From: Aquarana catesbeiana
Taxonomy: Eukaryota; Chordata; Amphibia; Anura; Ranidae
Direction of reading: 5' to 3'
NCBI RefSeq assembly: GCF_042186555.1
Contig: NC_133325.1
Location: forward strand, 93,849,964 to 93,913,963
Length of the DNA stretch: 64,000 nucleotides
A program made the position numbers and the translations under genes. Below are positions 10,333-22,451 of the stretch, piece by piece. Every line of letters begins with the position of its first letter. The first letter of the stretch is position 1. The notes under the pieces are model-generated. The model did no database searches and had not been told where the DNA came from. It saw only the letters and a list, made by a program, of their open reading frames with translations.

Positions 10333-11975
10333 AAAAGCAAAGGCGAAGGCCTTCAAAAAATGGCTGAGGGATCATCAGTATTACAACTTTACAAAGAATG
10401 CAACAAGAAATGTAAGTGTGCAATCAAGGCGGCTAAAATAGAACACGAAAGGCACATAGCAAAGGAGAGTAAGAAATAAATTCTTTAACCACTTACGGAC
10501 TGCCCGCCATCGTTAAGCGGCGGCTGTTTGAAGGAGGATATTGTTGTTATGGCAGCAGCTAGCTGCCATAACCATGGTATCCCCGTCTTCAGCGGGCGGT
10601 CCGCTATAGGATAAAAGTGGTCTCTGCGGTGGATTCGCCGCAAGATCACTTTTATCGGTGGCGGGAGAGGGGCCCCCCTCCCATCGCGATCTGGTGCCCT
10701 CCAACGCTTAGCGGAGCCATCGGCAGCGGCGATCGCGTCTGTCCCCTGGGCTAACTTGGAGACAAGTGAGGGGAAGATGGCCCCCACCCGTCTCCATGAC
10801 ACTGCAGGGCGAAAGCAATGTCAAAACGTCACTTCCGCCCATAGCTCTTATGACAATGACAATTTATTTTTATTTTTTTTATTGCATTATAGTCTAAATA
10901 TGAGATCTGAGGTCTTTTTGATCCCAGATCTCATATTTAAGAGGACCTGTCATACTTTTTTCTACTACAAGGAGTGTTTACATTCCTTGTAATAGGAATA
11001 AAAGTAACAATTAAAAAAAAAAAAAAAAAGTGTAAAAATAAAAAATAAAAAGTAAAATAAATAATTAAAAAACAAAATTTAAATGCGCCCCGTCCCGACG
11101 AGCTCGCATGCAGAAGCGAACGCATATCTGAGTAGCGCCCGCATATGAAAACGGCGTTTAAACCACACATGTGAGCTATCGCCGCAATTGGTAGAGTGAG
11201 AGCAATAATTCTAGCCCTAGACCTCCTCTGTAGCTTAAAACATGCAACCTATAGAATTTTTTAAACTTTGCCTATGGAGATTTTTAAGGGTAAAAGTTTG
11301 TCGACATTCGACGAGCGGGCGCAATTTTGAAGCATGACATCAAGGTATCAATTTACTCGGCGTAACATTATCAAAAAAACTATCAAAAAAATTGGGCTAA
11401 CTCTACTGTTGTCTTATTTTTTAATTTAAAAAAAGTGCGCTTGTAAGAACGCTGTGCAAATACGGTGTGACAGAAAGTATTGCAACGACTGCCATTTTAT
11501 TCTCTGGGTTGTTAGAAAAAAAATGTATAATGTTTGGGGTTTCTAAGTAATTTTCTAGCAAAAAAACTGTTTTTAACTTGTAAACAACAAATCTCAGAAA
11601 GTGGTTAAGTACATAAATAGTAAGACAGGGAGGTCAGATCATATTGGTCCCAAAAAGAATGATGAATAGAATCTGGTTACAAAGGATGGAGAGATGGCTA
11701 AGCTATTGAATTTATTCTTCTCCTCAGTCTTCACGAGTGAATCGGGGGGCTTCAGTAACCAAAACTGCAGTGCTTATCCTCATGAAACATAACAGGAAGC
11801 ACCTCCATGGCTAAGAGAGGACTGAATTAGAAATAGACTTGAAAACTCAGCTAAGTAATTGGCAGACCATTGTTCCTAATTTTTACGAACAGTCTACTGA
11901 CTGGAATGGTACCAGCTGATTGGAGAAAAGCCAATGTAGCCCCAATATTTAAAAAAGGTAACCCGATAACCTAAT
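10333..11975 (+). pseudogene. CR1-type LINE ORF2 fragment, split by a MITE
   Basis: Two pieces, 10333-10488 and 11605-11975, read as the linker before the reverse transcriptase domain of a CR1 element and its first RT motif. The second piece gives YINSKTGRSD, a Glu/Leu segment, and PADWRKANVAPIFKKG. The pieces rejoin across a single TTAA. Frameshifts and stops are present, so it is inactive. CR1 elements copy by target-primed reverse transcription. Confidence 0.85.
10485..11608. mobile_element. TTAA-flanked MITE inserted in CR1
   Basis: TTAA at 10485-10488 and 11605-11608, with short inverted ends CCACTTACGG and CCACTTTCTG. About 1.12 kb and non-coding. The TTAA target fits piggyBac or Kolobok families; which one is not decided. 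Confidence 0.85.
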
Positions 11976-12004
11976 GGCATGCTTTGTGAATTTACCCCAT
12001 AGAC

Positions 12005-12152
12005 CATGGGTCTTCAAACTACGGCCCTCCAGTTGTTCAGGAACTACAATTCCCATCATGCCTAGTCATGTCTGTGAATGTCAGTGTTTTACAATGCCTC
12101 ATGGGATGTGTAGTTCCGTAACAGCTGGATGGCCGTAGTTTGAGGATCCCTG
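12005..12152. mobile_element. hAT-type MITE, 148 bp
   Basis: Nearly palindromic. The ends CATGGGTCTTCAAACTACGG and CAGGGATCCTCAAACTACGG are inverted. The 8-bp duplication CCATAGAC flanks it at 11997-12004 and 12153-12160, the hAT signature. Confidence 0.9.
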
Positions 12153-12160
12153 CCATAGAC

Positions 12161-13539
12161 CCTTTTTTTTTCTGGACTTGGGCTGACTTGGAGATAATCA
12201 GAAGCACATCCAAATTATCTGCCCAAGGACTTACATTAAACTTCCAATCAGGTCTGCCTAAAAATCTGACCCATGTGAAATGGCCTGCTACCCTCCAGCT
12301 CCTGGTGACTGGACAGTGAAAGAAGAAGCAGCACCCTGATGAGCTGATCTTTCTGGTACTCTGCGCTCTCCTCCTATCAGCATGCTGCTTGCACTGCATG
12401 AAACCAATACAGGTTCATGTTACTTTAACAGGCCAAGAATAGCGGAGTTCTTCTTTAACTAATCAAAGTTAGCATATCTTCTCCAACAACAGAATGAAGA
12501 AAAAAAAAAAATGTTTTCAATGTCAGAGATGTTTGGGAGAAACAGCAGGGTACCCAGTGGGTTAAACCTATTAAGTATGATTACTGCTACTCAGTAAGGG
12601 GGAGAGGGAAGGAGCCCATTGGGCATGGCAGGATCTGGCTTCAGAACTGCTGTAGTCAGCACTGGGGTAATTGCTAGCTCTCCTCTAAGTTATCTTAATG
12701 AGGAAAATTGGTAAAGAAGGATGGAAGTGATTATTTGTGAATTATCAGAAAGCACAAACTACATCTTCTACACACCATAAATCTTTCAGTAACCGAGCCC
12801 GCTGTATATATTCCAGTTTCATGTTATGGGAACTTCTGACTCTGCTGTTTGAATGGATATTTTTCTTCCAAAATCTACTTATTCATTTTAAAAGGTTTAC
12901 ATAAAAGGGTAAGGAAGTAAAACCTAGTAAACGCTGCCATAAAAGATGTGTTTGTTGTTTCGCACAGCTTTATTGTATTGCTTGACTCTTTCTAGATAAG
13001 TGATTCATCCTCCCTCTTCAAGTCAGAGGAAGAATAACGTAGTGGGCCAACTGAACCTCTGATCATGTATTAGATGTGACTAGGGATGAGGATCCTTTTT
13101 GCCGCTACCACGGTTCAAGTTGAATCCTGCAGGTTTAAGGTTCTAAGGAAATGTATGTAATTCACCCGGGAGAATTTTTTAATCCATAATATACTGCATG
13201 GCCTTTAAACTATGGCTAGCAGGCTTCGAAGGGTCAATAAGGGGGGTTTTGGTCACCCCAGCCCCTTCACTATAAAAAAGGGGGCACAGGGGGAATAGCG
13301 CCAAAATGGAAGCTGTTGCAGAGAAATCATGGGGAAAGCTGACCAACTGATCAGGAAAATCTAAGGTCAGTTAGGAAACTATACTTTAATTCTGATTGCT
13401 AGCTCTTTGGGGAAATAATCGCTTTGCTGCCTTATTCTGTTATTATTTTGATTGGGCCTTTTTTCCTTTCATTTTATTTTGTGGTTCATTTGGGGCTAGC
13501 GTTTACTTTTAGCTACTAACCCATTCATAACAAACTTCC
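12161..13539. other. No gene seen
   Basis: No supported coding frame, RNA or mobile-element end. Moderately AT-rich unique-looking sequence. Confidence 0.4.
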
Positions 13540-13700
13540 TGGGGGTTTTTTTGTGGACTTCTTTTTAAAAAGTGAGCTTTTGTTTTAGAGGTGTTTTGGG
13601 GGGTTTCATTTCTTTTCTGTTATTTTTTTTTTTTATTTTATTTATTTTTATTGTATGTTGATAGGGCATTTATTAAACTGCTAGATTTCCTTTAAAAAAA
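13540..13700 (+). repeat. T-rich repeat unit, first location
   Basis: AAAAAGTGAGCTTTTGTTTTAG, GGTGTTTTGGGGGGTTTC and a long T/A tract match the text at about 17985-18165. The two probably belong to one ancient tandem array now separated by later insertions. Confidence 0.55.
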
Positions 13701-14645
13701 GTGGGATTCTTGGCTAAGAATGAGCAAGAGAGAAACCCTGGCTGCAGCTGCTCTCTGTAGCTGCTTTCCTGTGATCCTGAACTGGTTAACATCTATATCA
13801 GCAAGAGGAGGGAGCTGCTGAGCAGGAAGAGTTCAATAGACTGAGGCAGGCAGCACTGTACTGTGGGAACTGTAGTCCTGAGGAGAGACTCTGCCATGTA
13901 ATCAAGAGCTTTTGAACTGCGTTCCCAGGGGAGGAGATTGCCGGGAGGAGGGGAAAGAGCTACATTTTCCTTTGCTGTACAGGACACAGCTTTCTCTTGC
14001 TGTGAGGGAGACCGGAGAGTGCACATCGCTATCCAGTATGCGTAACAGCAGCCCTTAGCAGGATCAGGAGTGCTGAGTTCAGGGGTGCCAAAAACCAGAG
14101 TCACTTGAGAGTGGGCTAATCACTGTGTGTGACAGGATGCTGAGCTGCAATATCACTGGGACTGGTGAGCTGCTGTTGTGGGGATTTATTATCTGCTGCT
14201 AGAGAGACTGAGCTCTTTAGGAGCTAATCATATAGCCATCTAGTAGCCTTATTGCTGGCTGCAGGGTGGACTGGGACTATTCTTATGTGCACCAACGGTA
14301 CAACTGAGCCCCAACGCTAACTGGCTGGGGAGTTAGGACTAAAGACTAAAGACTGTCCCTTTATAGCTGCTATTCAGAGACCTTTATTGCTTATGCTAAG
14401 AAGTACATCTTAGTGGACATTGCATTATCTCCTAGGCTAGCCATGCTCCTAGAGTGTCCTCTAGACTAGTTATAGTATAATTATTTACATTGCAGTTAAT
14501 GCTTATATGCAGTGCTTATTGCTAACTTTGCTGATTCATGAGAATATCCCAGTCTATTGTTAGTGAACTCTATTCTAAGTTACCTTGGCATAGTAATTAT
14601 ACTATCTAGCATACTATGTCTGACCCTGCCTTCTGTGTGTTCATT
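13701..14645. other. No gene seen
   Basis: The longest frame (minus strand, about 100 codons) resembles no known protein. Mixed composition, no repeat ends recognised. Confidence 0.4.
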
Positions 14646-14999
14646 TACAGTGCCTTGAAAAAGTATTCATACCCCCTGAATTTTACACATTTTGTCATGT
14701 TACAACCAAAAGGTAAATGCATTTTAATGGGATTTTATGTGATAGACTAACACAAAGTGGCACATAATTGTGAAGTGGAAGGAAAATGATAAATAGTTTT
14801 TGAAATTTTTTACAAATATGTGAAAAGTGTGGCGTGCATTTGTATTCAGCCCCTATATACCCCTAACTAAAACCTAGTGGAACCAATTGCCTTCAGAAGT
14901 CACCTAATTAGTAAATAGAGTCCACCTGTGTGTAATTTAATCTCAGTATAAATACAGCTGTTCTGCGAAGCCCTCAGGAGGTTTGTTAGAGAACCTTAG

Positions 15000-17584
15000 T
15001 GAACAAATAAAATCACGAAGGCCAAGGACCACACCAGACAGGTCAGGGATAATGTTGTGGAGAGGTATAAAGCAGGATTAGGTTACAAAAAAAAATCCCA
15101 AGCATTGAACATCTCACGGAGCACTGTTCAATCCATCATCCGAAAATGGAAAGGAGTATGGCACAACTGCAAACCTAATAAGACATGCCGTCAGCCTAAA
15201 CTGACAGGCCGGCCAAGGAGAGCATTAACCAGAGAAGCAAAAAAGACCCATGGTAACTCTGGAGGAGCTGCAGAGATCCACAGCTCAGGTGGGAGAATCT
15301 GTCCAGAGGACAACTAATAGTTGTGCACTCCACAAATCTGGTCTTTATGGAAGAGTGGCAAGAGGAATTGGAATAGTTGTAATCTCGGAACACCCAATAA
15401 GAGGATAGTATCCTACCAGTCTAAACTACGTGGCATGTTCACCAATGCCAGGAGCCTGGCGGACAAGATGGGTGAACTAGAGATACTGTTGTACGAGGAG
15501 GATTTGGATTTTGTGTGAATTTCAGAGACTTGGTTCAACAGCTCTCATGATTAGCCGGCAACCACCAAAGGGTATTCCCTTTATCGCAGGTATAGAGAGG
15601 GTAAAAAAGGGTGAGGGTATGCCTGTATATCAAGAATAATGTACAAGTGAATGTGAGAGATGACATCACTGAGGGAGCTAAGGAGGAGGTGGAATCCTTA
15701 TGGGTAGAGCTCCAAAGGGATGAAGCTAAGGGGAGAATAATACTGGGAATATGCTATAGGCCCCATAACCTGAGGGAGGAGGGGGAGGCGGATCTCCAAT
15801 CACAATTTGGATTAGAAGCAAGGATGGGAAGTGTTATCATAATGGGGGATTTTAATTATCCAGACATAGACTAGGTGGAGGGAACCACGCATTCATCTAA
15901 GGCTCGCCAGTTCCTAAATGTCTTGCAGGACAATTTCATGGGTCAGATGGTAGACGAACCAACTAGAAATAAAGCGTTATTAGATCTACTGATTACCAAC
16001 AATACAGACCTGATCACGGATGTGGAAATATGGGGCAATTTAGGAAACAGTGATCACAGGTCAATTGGCTTCAGTATAAATCACACAAATTGTATTTGGA
16101 AAAAATGAATGGGGTGGGCAACTACATGGCAAAGGAGGTTTAATGTAGAAAAATGTAAAATAATACATTTGGGTAGCAAAAATATGAATGCAAGCTATAC
16201 ACTAGGGGGAGAACTTCGGGGGGAATCTAGGATGGAAAAGGACCTGGGGGTCCTAGTAGATGATAGGCTCAGCAATGGCATGCAATGCCAAGCTGCTGCT
16301 AACAAAGCAAACAGAATATTGGCATGCATTAAAAAAGGATTAACTCCAGGGATAAAACAATGATTTGTCCGCTCTACAAGACTCTGGTCCGGCCGCACCT
16401 GGGGTATGCTGTCCAGTTCTGGGCACCAGTCCTCAGGAAAGATGTACTGGAAACGTGGTACAAAGAAGGGCAACAAAGCTAATAAAGGGTCTGGAGGACA
16501 TTAGTTATGAAGAAAGGTTGTGAGCACTGAACTTATTCTCTCTGGAGAAGAGACTCTTGAGAGAGGATATGATTTCAATTACAAATACCATACTGGGGAC
16601 CCCACAATAGGGATAAAACTTTTTCGTGGAAGGGAGTTTAACAAGACATGTGGCCACTCATTAAAATTAGAAGAAAAGAGGTTTAACCTTAAACTACGTA
16701 GAGGGTTCTTTACTGTAAGAGCAGCAAGGATATGGAATTCCCTTCCACAGGCGGTGGTCTCAGCGGGGGGGGGGGGGGCATCAATAGTTTCAAGAAACTA
16801 TTAGATAAGCACCTTAACGACCGCAACATACAGGGATATACAATGTAATACTGACATATAATCACACACATAGATTGGACTTGATGGACTTGTGTCTTTT
16901 TTCAACCTCACCTACAATGTAACTATGTAAGAAAGACATTGTTGAAAGAAAGCCATAAGAAGCCTTGTTTGCAGTTTGCAAGAAGCCATGTGGGGGACAC
17001 AGCAAATGTGTGGAAGAAGGTGCTCTGGTCAGATGAGACCAAAATTTAACTTTTTGGTTTAAAAGCAAAACGCTATATGTGGCTGAAAACTAACATCACC
17101 CTGAACACTCCATCCCCACTGTGAAACATGGTGGTGGCAGCATCATGTTGAGGGGATACATTTCTTCAGCAGGTACAGGGAAGCTGATCAGAGTTGATGG
17201 GAAGATGGATTGAGCCAAATAAAGGGCAATCTTAGAAGAAAACCTGTTAGAAAAGACTTGAGACTGGGGCGAAGGTTTACCTTCCAGCAGGACAACTACC
17301 CTAAACATACAGCCAGAGCTACAATGGAATTGTTTAGATCAAAGCATATTTATGTGTTAGAATGGCCCAGTCAAAGTCCAGACCTAAATCCAATTGAGAA
17401 TCTTTGGCAACACTTAAAAATTGCTGTTCACAGACGTTCTCCATGCAATCTGACAGAGCTTGAGCTATTTTGCAAAGAAGAATGGGCAAAAATGTCACTC
17501 TCTAGATGTGCAAAGCTTGTAGAGACATCCCCAAAAAGACTTGCAGCTGTAATTGCAGTTGAAGGTGGTTCTACGAATTATTGA
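15000..17584 (+). pseudogene. Tc1-like transposase, interrupted
   Basis: N-terminal helix-turn-helix parts (ALNISRSTVQSIIRKWK) lie at about 15057-15364. The catalytic part lies at about 16927-17584, ending GGSTNY and stop. The second catalytic Asp survives in a FQQDNYPKH-type motif (DNDPKH in relatives) and the Glu in NPIENLW. Frameshifts near 15090 and 15180-15340, a stop near 17048 and the CR1 insertion make it inactive. Confidence 0.9.
15370..16925 (+). mobile_element. CR1-type LINE copy inserted in Tc1 B, internally deleted
   Basis: The 5' piece (15420-16105) encodes the apurinic-like endonuclease domain, with NARSLADKMGEL, ISETWF, GVCLYIK, GICYRPH, IMGDFNYPDIDW-type and SDHRSI motifs. 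At about 16106 it jumps to the C-terminal end of the reverse transcriptase ORF (EKCKIIHLG, KDLGVLVDD, RAARIWNSLPQ). The central RT domain is missing. The CR1 3' tail (TTGGACTTGATGGACTTGTG) runs to about 16925. Stops at 15518 and 15875 and frameshifts make it dead. It lies in the same orientation as its host transposase. Confidence 0.9.
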
Positions 17585-17984
17585 GTCAGAAGGGCTGAAT
17601 ACAAATGCACGCCACACTTTTCACGTATTTATTTGTAAAATATTTTGAAAACCATTTATCATTTTCCTTCCACTTCACAATTATGTGCCAATTAATGTTG
17701 GCCTATCAGATAAAATCCCAATAAAATACATTTATGTTTTTGGTTGTAACATGACAAAATGTGGAAAATTGTCAAGGGGTATGAATACTTTTTCAAGGCA
17801 CTGTATCCACCCATTATTCTAACATGTACCAAAACATTGAGTTAATTTTCCACTTGTGTCTAATTCCTGGTGCTAATTCACTGCCAAGTTAAAGGTATCT
17901 ATACTTGTGTTCTTATAAGCACTTTCAGTAACTGTTGATTTTGATAGAGCTCTTATTTTAGGTTAAACCACTTTATTATATTTT

Positions 17985-18165
17985 TTCTTTTTTGGGTTTT
18001 GTATTTTTATTTTATGTTGTTAGGGCCTTTATTTTAGGTTAAACTGCTTTTTTTTTTTTTTTTTTAGCCGCAAAGCTTCCCTTTACAAAAAGTGGACTTT
18101 TGTTTCAGGGGTGTTTTTTGGGGGTTTTCATTCTTTTTCTGTTTTTTTTTTTTTATTTTATTTTA
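17985..18165 (+). repeat. T-rich repeat unit, second location
   Basis: Homologous to 13540-13700, with repeated GTGGACTTTTGTTTCAGGGG and TTTTATTTTATGTTG motifs in about 1.5 copies. Confidence 0.55.
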
Positions 18166-18289
18166 TGTTGGCCTAATTTATAATTTTACATAGCTCAAAG
18201 CAAAGCATTTACTTGTTACTTTCAGGTTTAAACCCAGCTGCTTTCTTTGGGGAATCAGCTGATGGAATGCAATTTGTGCTTTAGCAAAG

Positions 18290-18545
18290 TTAATGACACC
18301 CCCAAATCTGAACACCTATGCGATCTGATTCCAGTACAGACACAAAAAAGGGTCCTGCACCACTTAGGTGCAAATGCGATGTGATTTCAGCTGTACAAAC
18401 CGTATGGCTGAATTCGCACGGCACAGACATCACATGTGATGTGCACAGGAATGTGATGAGAATCACATGCAATGTCTACAATCACATTAGTGTAAACCCA
18501 GCCTTAATGGTAAATCGCCAGTGTGAACTTAGCCTAAGGATAATG
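18290..18545. mobile_element. Fragments of a GTGTGAAC-type MITE
   Basis: GTGTAAACCCAGCCTTA at about 18490 and GTGTGAACTTAGCCTAA at about 18522 are typical right ends of the Harbinger-like MITE family seen complete at 26520-26787. The body holds several CACATGTGATG-like short inverted repeats. Confidence 0.5.
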
Positions 18546-19299
18546 TAGCTCGTTTAGGGTTTATTCTTGGTCAAGGTTAGGGTCAAGGCCAGGGTCAAAG
18601 GTCAAGCTCATGATCAAAGGTCAGGGTCAGTATGTTATAGGTAGGATTTAAAAAAAATGCTTTTTTTGTTTGGTATCAGAGTAAGTTAGTGCCAGTTTTA
18701 GCATATTTTGGGTGGGATTAAAAAAAATAGCTCATTTCAGGGCCCTGCTACAGGTACAAACAACAAATGTACACATGTGGTATGTCTGCGATTGTCAGGA
18801 TAAGGAGAATTTATTTTGGGTTGTTGTTTGGTGGTGGGTCATGGTAATGGTAAGAAATATACTGCTACATTTCAAAAGTTATTTTAAACTATTTTAAGCC
18901 AATATATCTTTAATAAAAAATCAGGAGTAAGAGAAATACTTCTAGGACCATCATTAACTAATTCATTATAGTTAACTTATGGATGAGCTGTAAAAGCTTT
19001 TAAAGCATCACCTGTGGGGCAATTTAGGTACTGTAATTTTTGCTGTTTCTTGAATGCACGCATTTTATGGCTTAACACATTTGGTATCTATTTACTTAGT
19101 ACAAACTCACCTTATATATTTTACCCAAAAAATTGGGGATTATATTATGTTGGTGTCAGCTAAAATTAATTTGAGTGTATACATTACTGAAAATATTGAT
19201 TTGATAAACAGTAGCGTAAAGAACGAGGGACAAAAAATTGCAACTACCACCATTTTATTCTACAGGGTATCTACTTTCAGAAAATATATTCTAACTAGT
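18546..19299. other. No gene; degenerate remnants only
   Basis: 18560-18630 has short GGTCAAGG-type repeats. 19190-19290 resembles the 3' part of the TTAA MITE at 10485-11608 (CATTTTATTCT, TTTCAGAAAATAT). No coding evidence. Confidence 0.4.
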
Positions 19300-20397
19300 T
19301 CCCGCTAGGCCTATTGTACAATGACTGCTGGGTGGGACTGCTCTTGTTCTAGGAGGAAGTCATATGACGTCCTCCCATTCTTGGCACGCAGCCCGGCGAT
19401 TGGTGGTGCTCTGTGTCCCTTTCACACCGCACATCACCGATCAGGGTAAAGAGCCAATGATGTTGGCTCTTTACCACGTCATCAGCTGTGTCCAATCACA
19501 GCTGATCACATGTAAATAAATGCCGGTTATCGGCATTTCCTTTCCTCAGTGCCATCACTGTCTGAGGAAAGGAAAACTGATAACCGGCTTTCCTGTGACA
19601 GGGGACATTTGCACTGATAATTAGGGCACTGATTTTCAGTGCAGCCCCATTAGTGCTAATCAGTGTCCATCAGTGCCGCCTTATCAGTGTAGCCTCATAG
19701 GTGCCTCCTTATCAGTGCCTATCAGTGCAGTTTATCAGTACCCATCAGTAACGCCCCATCAATGGCCATCAGTGCCCATCAATGCAGCTTATCAGCGCCC
19801 ATCAATGCAGCTTATCAGCGCCCATCAATGCAGCTTATCAGCGCCCATCAATGCAGCTTATCAGCGCCCATCATTGCAGCTTATCAGCGCTCATCAATGC
19901 AGCTTATCAGCGCCCATCAATGCAGCTTATCAGCGCCCATCAATGCAGCTTATCAGCGCCCATCAATGCAGCTTATCAGCGCCCATCAATGCAGCTTATC
20001 AGCGCCCATCATTGCAGCTTATCAGCGCCCATCAATGCAGCTTATCAGCGCCCATCAATGCAGCTTATCAGCGCCCATCAATGCAGCTTATCAGCGCCCA
20101 TCAATGCAGCTTATCAGCGCCCATCAATGCAGCTTATCAGCGCCCATCATTGAAGAAGAAAAATGACTTACTTTGTACAATTTCTGGTCTTTTTTTGTTT
20201 GTTTAGCAAAAAAAAAACTCTGGTGATTAAATACCACCAAAAGAAAGCTCTATCTGTCTCAAAAAAATGATAAAAATGTCATATGGGTACAGCATTGCAT
20301 GACCGCACAATTGTCATCCAAAGTGTGACAGTGCTGAAAGCTAAAATATGGTCTGGGCAGGAAAATGTCCAGTATTGAGGTGGTTAAAGTATAACTA
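19300..20397. mobile_element. TTAA MITE carrying a 23-bp minisatellite
   Basis: Right end GAGGTGGTTAA at 20387-20397 and an interior matching a common frog MITE (GCAAAAAAAAAACTC, GGTGATTAAATACCACC). The left end is diffuse near 19300. The body contains an array of the unit CAGCGCCCATCAATGCAGCT plus TAT. Confidence 0.65.
19772..20150. repeat. 23-bp minisatellite, about 16-17 copies
   Basis: The unit CAGCGCCCATCAATGCAGCT plus TAT repeats with very few differences. Because 23 is not a multiple of 3 and the unit lacks stops, all three forward frames stay open and show the same 23-residue cycle. These are not proteins. Confidence 0.95.
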
Positions 20398-20810
20398 AGG
20401 CAAAACTTTTTTTTGTTTTGGGTAGAATGGAGAGGGGTTAGAACCACTGTCAGTTTTATTACGGTCTGTGCCCCCATTAAGGAGATCCATCCTCTCCATT
20501 TGTCCTGTGTACCATTATCATTGAAAGTGAAAGTAAAAGAAAATCCCAAATTTTGCGTTGTCCCCAAAAAAGTAATAGAGGGAACTCTTCCAATGGGGAC
20601 ACAAGTTCTGGTGACCTGGAGGTTCCCATGGAATTCCCTTAATTTGCAGGGATTTCCTCTCACTTCCTGTTTGGCTATGGGACAGGAAGTGAAGGGAAAT
20701 CTCCCCAATGGGAGACAGATGGCAAAAAAAAAATCTGACAGAGGTTATAACCCTCCTTTACGCTATCCAAAATGAAAAAAAAAAAAGTTTTATCTATAGT
20801 TCTACTTTAA
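20394..20810. mobile_element. TTAA MITE sharing its left target site with the preceding MITE
   Basis: TTAA at 20394-20397 and 20807-20810. Inverted ends are AGTATAACTAAGGCAAAACT and the complement of AGTTTTATCTATAGTTCTAC. 417 bp, non-coding. Confidence 0.8.
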
Positions 20811-20901
20811 GTACAGTATGTGAGCATACAATGAAAAATTAATTTGGTTGCAAATGAGGTAAAGCAACCTTCAACTGCACTTTGGAAATGTTAAATGCTG
20901 A

Positions 20902-22451
20902 TGTAGCACCCTAGTGTTTAGGCAGGGTTGCTAGTAAATTTAGTTTCCCAGGTGGTAGTTGCCCTGGTTAATTGTTAGTAGATCCACTGATTCCTCTCTA
21001 GTTCTGGACTGGCTGCACCTTCTCTCTTCTGTCACTAGGTGGCGTTATGCTGGTGACATTAGATAGACAAGGGCTTAGCAAGGTCAGATTATGAATGGAT
21101 GGGGTGTCTCAGCCAATTGGTGGGGGTCTCTTTAGCCTCTTGTCCTGCTAGGAGAGCCTATTTATTTGGGTGGAGTCAGGTGATCAGGGTTCTGTGCCAC
21201 CTGGATGGCTGTCTGGGTGTACGTGTGTTATGCTGCCCCGGGCTGCTATTCCGGAAGCCTAAGGCCTATCCCAGGGACATCTGGCTGCTAGGCTGTCTGA
21301 GGGCCTATCCAGAAGCAGGAGAAGCAGCGCAGGGTTTGGACCGCAGGATTGGAGTCCAACCAAGAGTAAGAGCCGGTTCACACGGGGGCGACTTGTCAGG
21401 CGACCTAGCCGCCTGACAAGTCGCCTCCCGTTCTGTACAATGGAACCGTTCTAATCGGAGCGACGCAAGTCGCTCCGACTTAGAAGAAAGGTTCCTGTAC
21501 TACTTTGGGGGCGACTTGCATAGACTTCTATACAGAAGTTGTCTTGCAAGTCGCCCTGGCAGTCGTGTGCAGGTCGCCTCAGTGAGGCGACCTGCAAGTC
21601 GTGCCGCTTCTAGTGTGAACCGGCTCTAACGGTACAGCTGGATGGGGAACCAGTTGTGGTCGGAGGTAGAAGGGAAGCTGTCGCCACTAAGGGTCGATCC
21701 ACCTTGTTACTGGAGACCACTGTGAGTAATCTGGAGCCAGTACCAGAGCAGTCTTCTCACCAGTTGGGGACAGTTAAGTGGGAAAACTTCAGCAAGTACT
21801 AAGCCAGGGACCCAGCGGGACAGCAGAGGTGACACTTGAGGAGCATCAATGAGTGCCAAGCCAGGGACCTAGCGGGTCAGCAGGGGTGACGCTTGAGGAG
21901 TATCTGTGAGTGCTAAGCCAGGGACCCAGCAGGGAAGTGAGTGCAACGCTTGAGAAAGATACCAAGTTATGGAAGTGAAGGAGCTCTGGGGATCCAGTGG
22001 CGATTGGGTCTGAGACTCTAGTGAGGGACTGGGAGCTCGGTGAGTGAAGACCTACAGTGAGACACTGCAGAGGGCGAGGAGAACTATCTGTGTTACCAAT
22101 AGTTAAATACAACTACCGTTAGTGACTGTTACAAGATTTGTTGCCGTAGAAGACAGCGATCCTACCTATACAGATGTGGTATCTGGCTGGAGGCCTTCCC
22201 CTGTATAACTGTCTACCTATAGAAGTCTCGGAGTCTGCCAATTAACATTGTATCTACTTAAGGGTGTCCTGGCCCTAACCCTCTCTCCCACAGTTCTGTT
22301 AAGAGACAATAAATCTCTTTTGCATTCAAAAAGAGTCTGGCACCCATCACTCCATCTTGCATTACACCCACCATGCCTTGTAACCCACACTTCAAAGATG
22401 GATGTCAGCTCTCCCTAACTGTGGTCTTTGGAGGTCCGGGACCTTGCTACA
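20902..22451 (+). mobile_element. Solo LTR-like element with nested MITE
   Basis: Begins TGTAGCACC and ends TTGCTACA, so it has TG...CA ends and a short inverted terminal TGTAGCA/TGCTACA. A poly(A) signal AATAAA sits at 22308-22313, near the 3' end as in LTRs. A second, inverted copy lies at 25255-26045. The immediate flanks do not show a clear target duplication. About 1.29 kb without the nested MITE at 21370-21626. No internal retroviral-type genes are near. Confidence 0.7.
21370..21626. mobile_element. Harbinger-like MITE nested in the LTR
   Basis: Inverted ends GAGCCGGTTCACAC and GTGTGAACCGGCTC with TAA on both sides (21367-21369, 21627-21629). The interior repeats GGCGACTTG and AAGTCGCC motifs in both orientations. 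Confidence 0.88.

Larger units (their letters stand above)
14648..17803 (+). mobile_element. Tc1-like transposon B, split by a CR1 insertion
   Basis: Ends CAGTGCCTTGAAAAAGTATT at 14648 and its near complement at 17784-17803, each beside TA. Long subterminal inverted homology is visible, for example the TGACAAAATGT and ACATTTTGTCA stretches. A CR1 copy occupies about 15370-16925. Without it the element is about 1.6 kb. Confidence 0.92.

Noticed and set aside
13793..14104. 103-codon minus-strand frame as a host exon
   Set aside because: No recognisable domain or splice context; ordinary chance length.
19673..20206. Three overlapping forward frames with a 23-residue repeat
   Set aside because: The 23-bp unit is read in three phases. 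No start context, and it lies inside a MITE.
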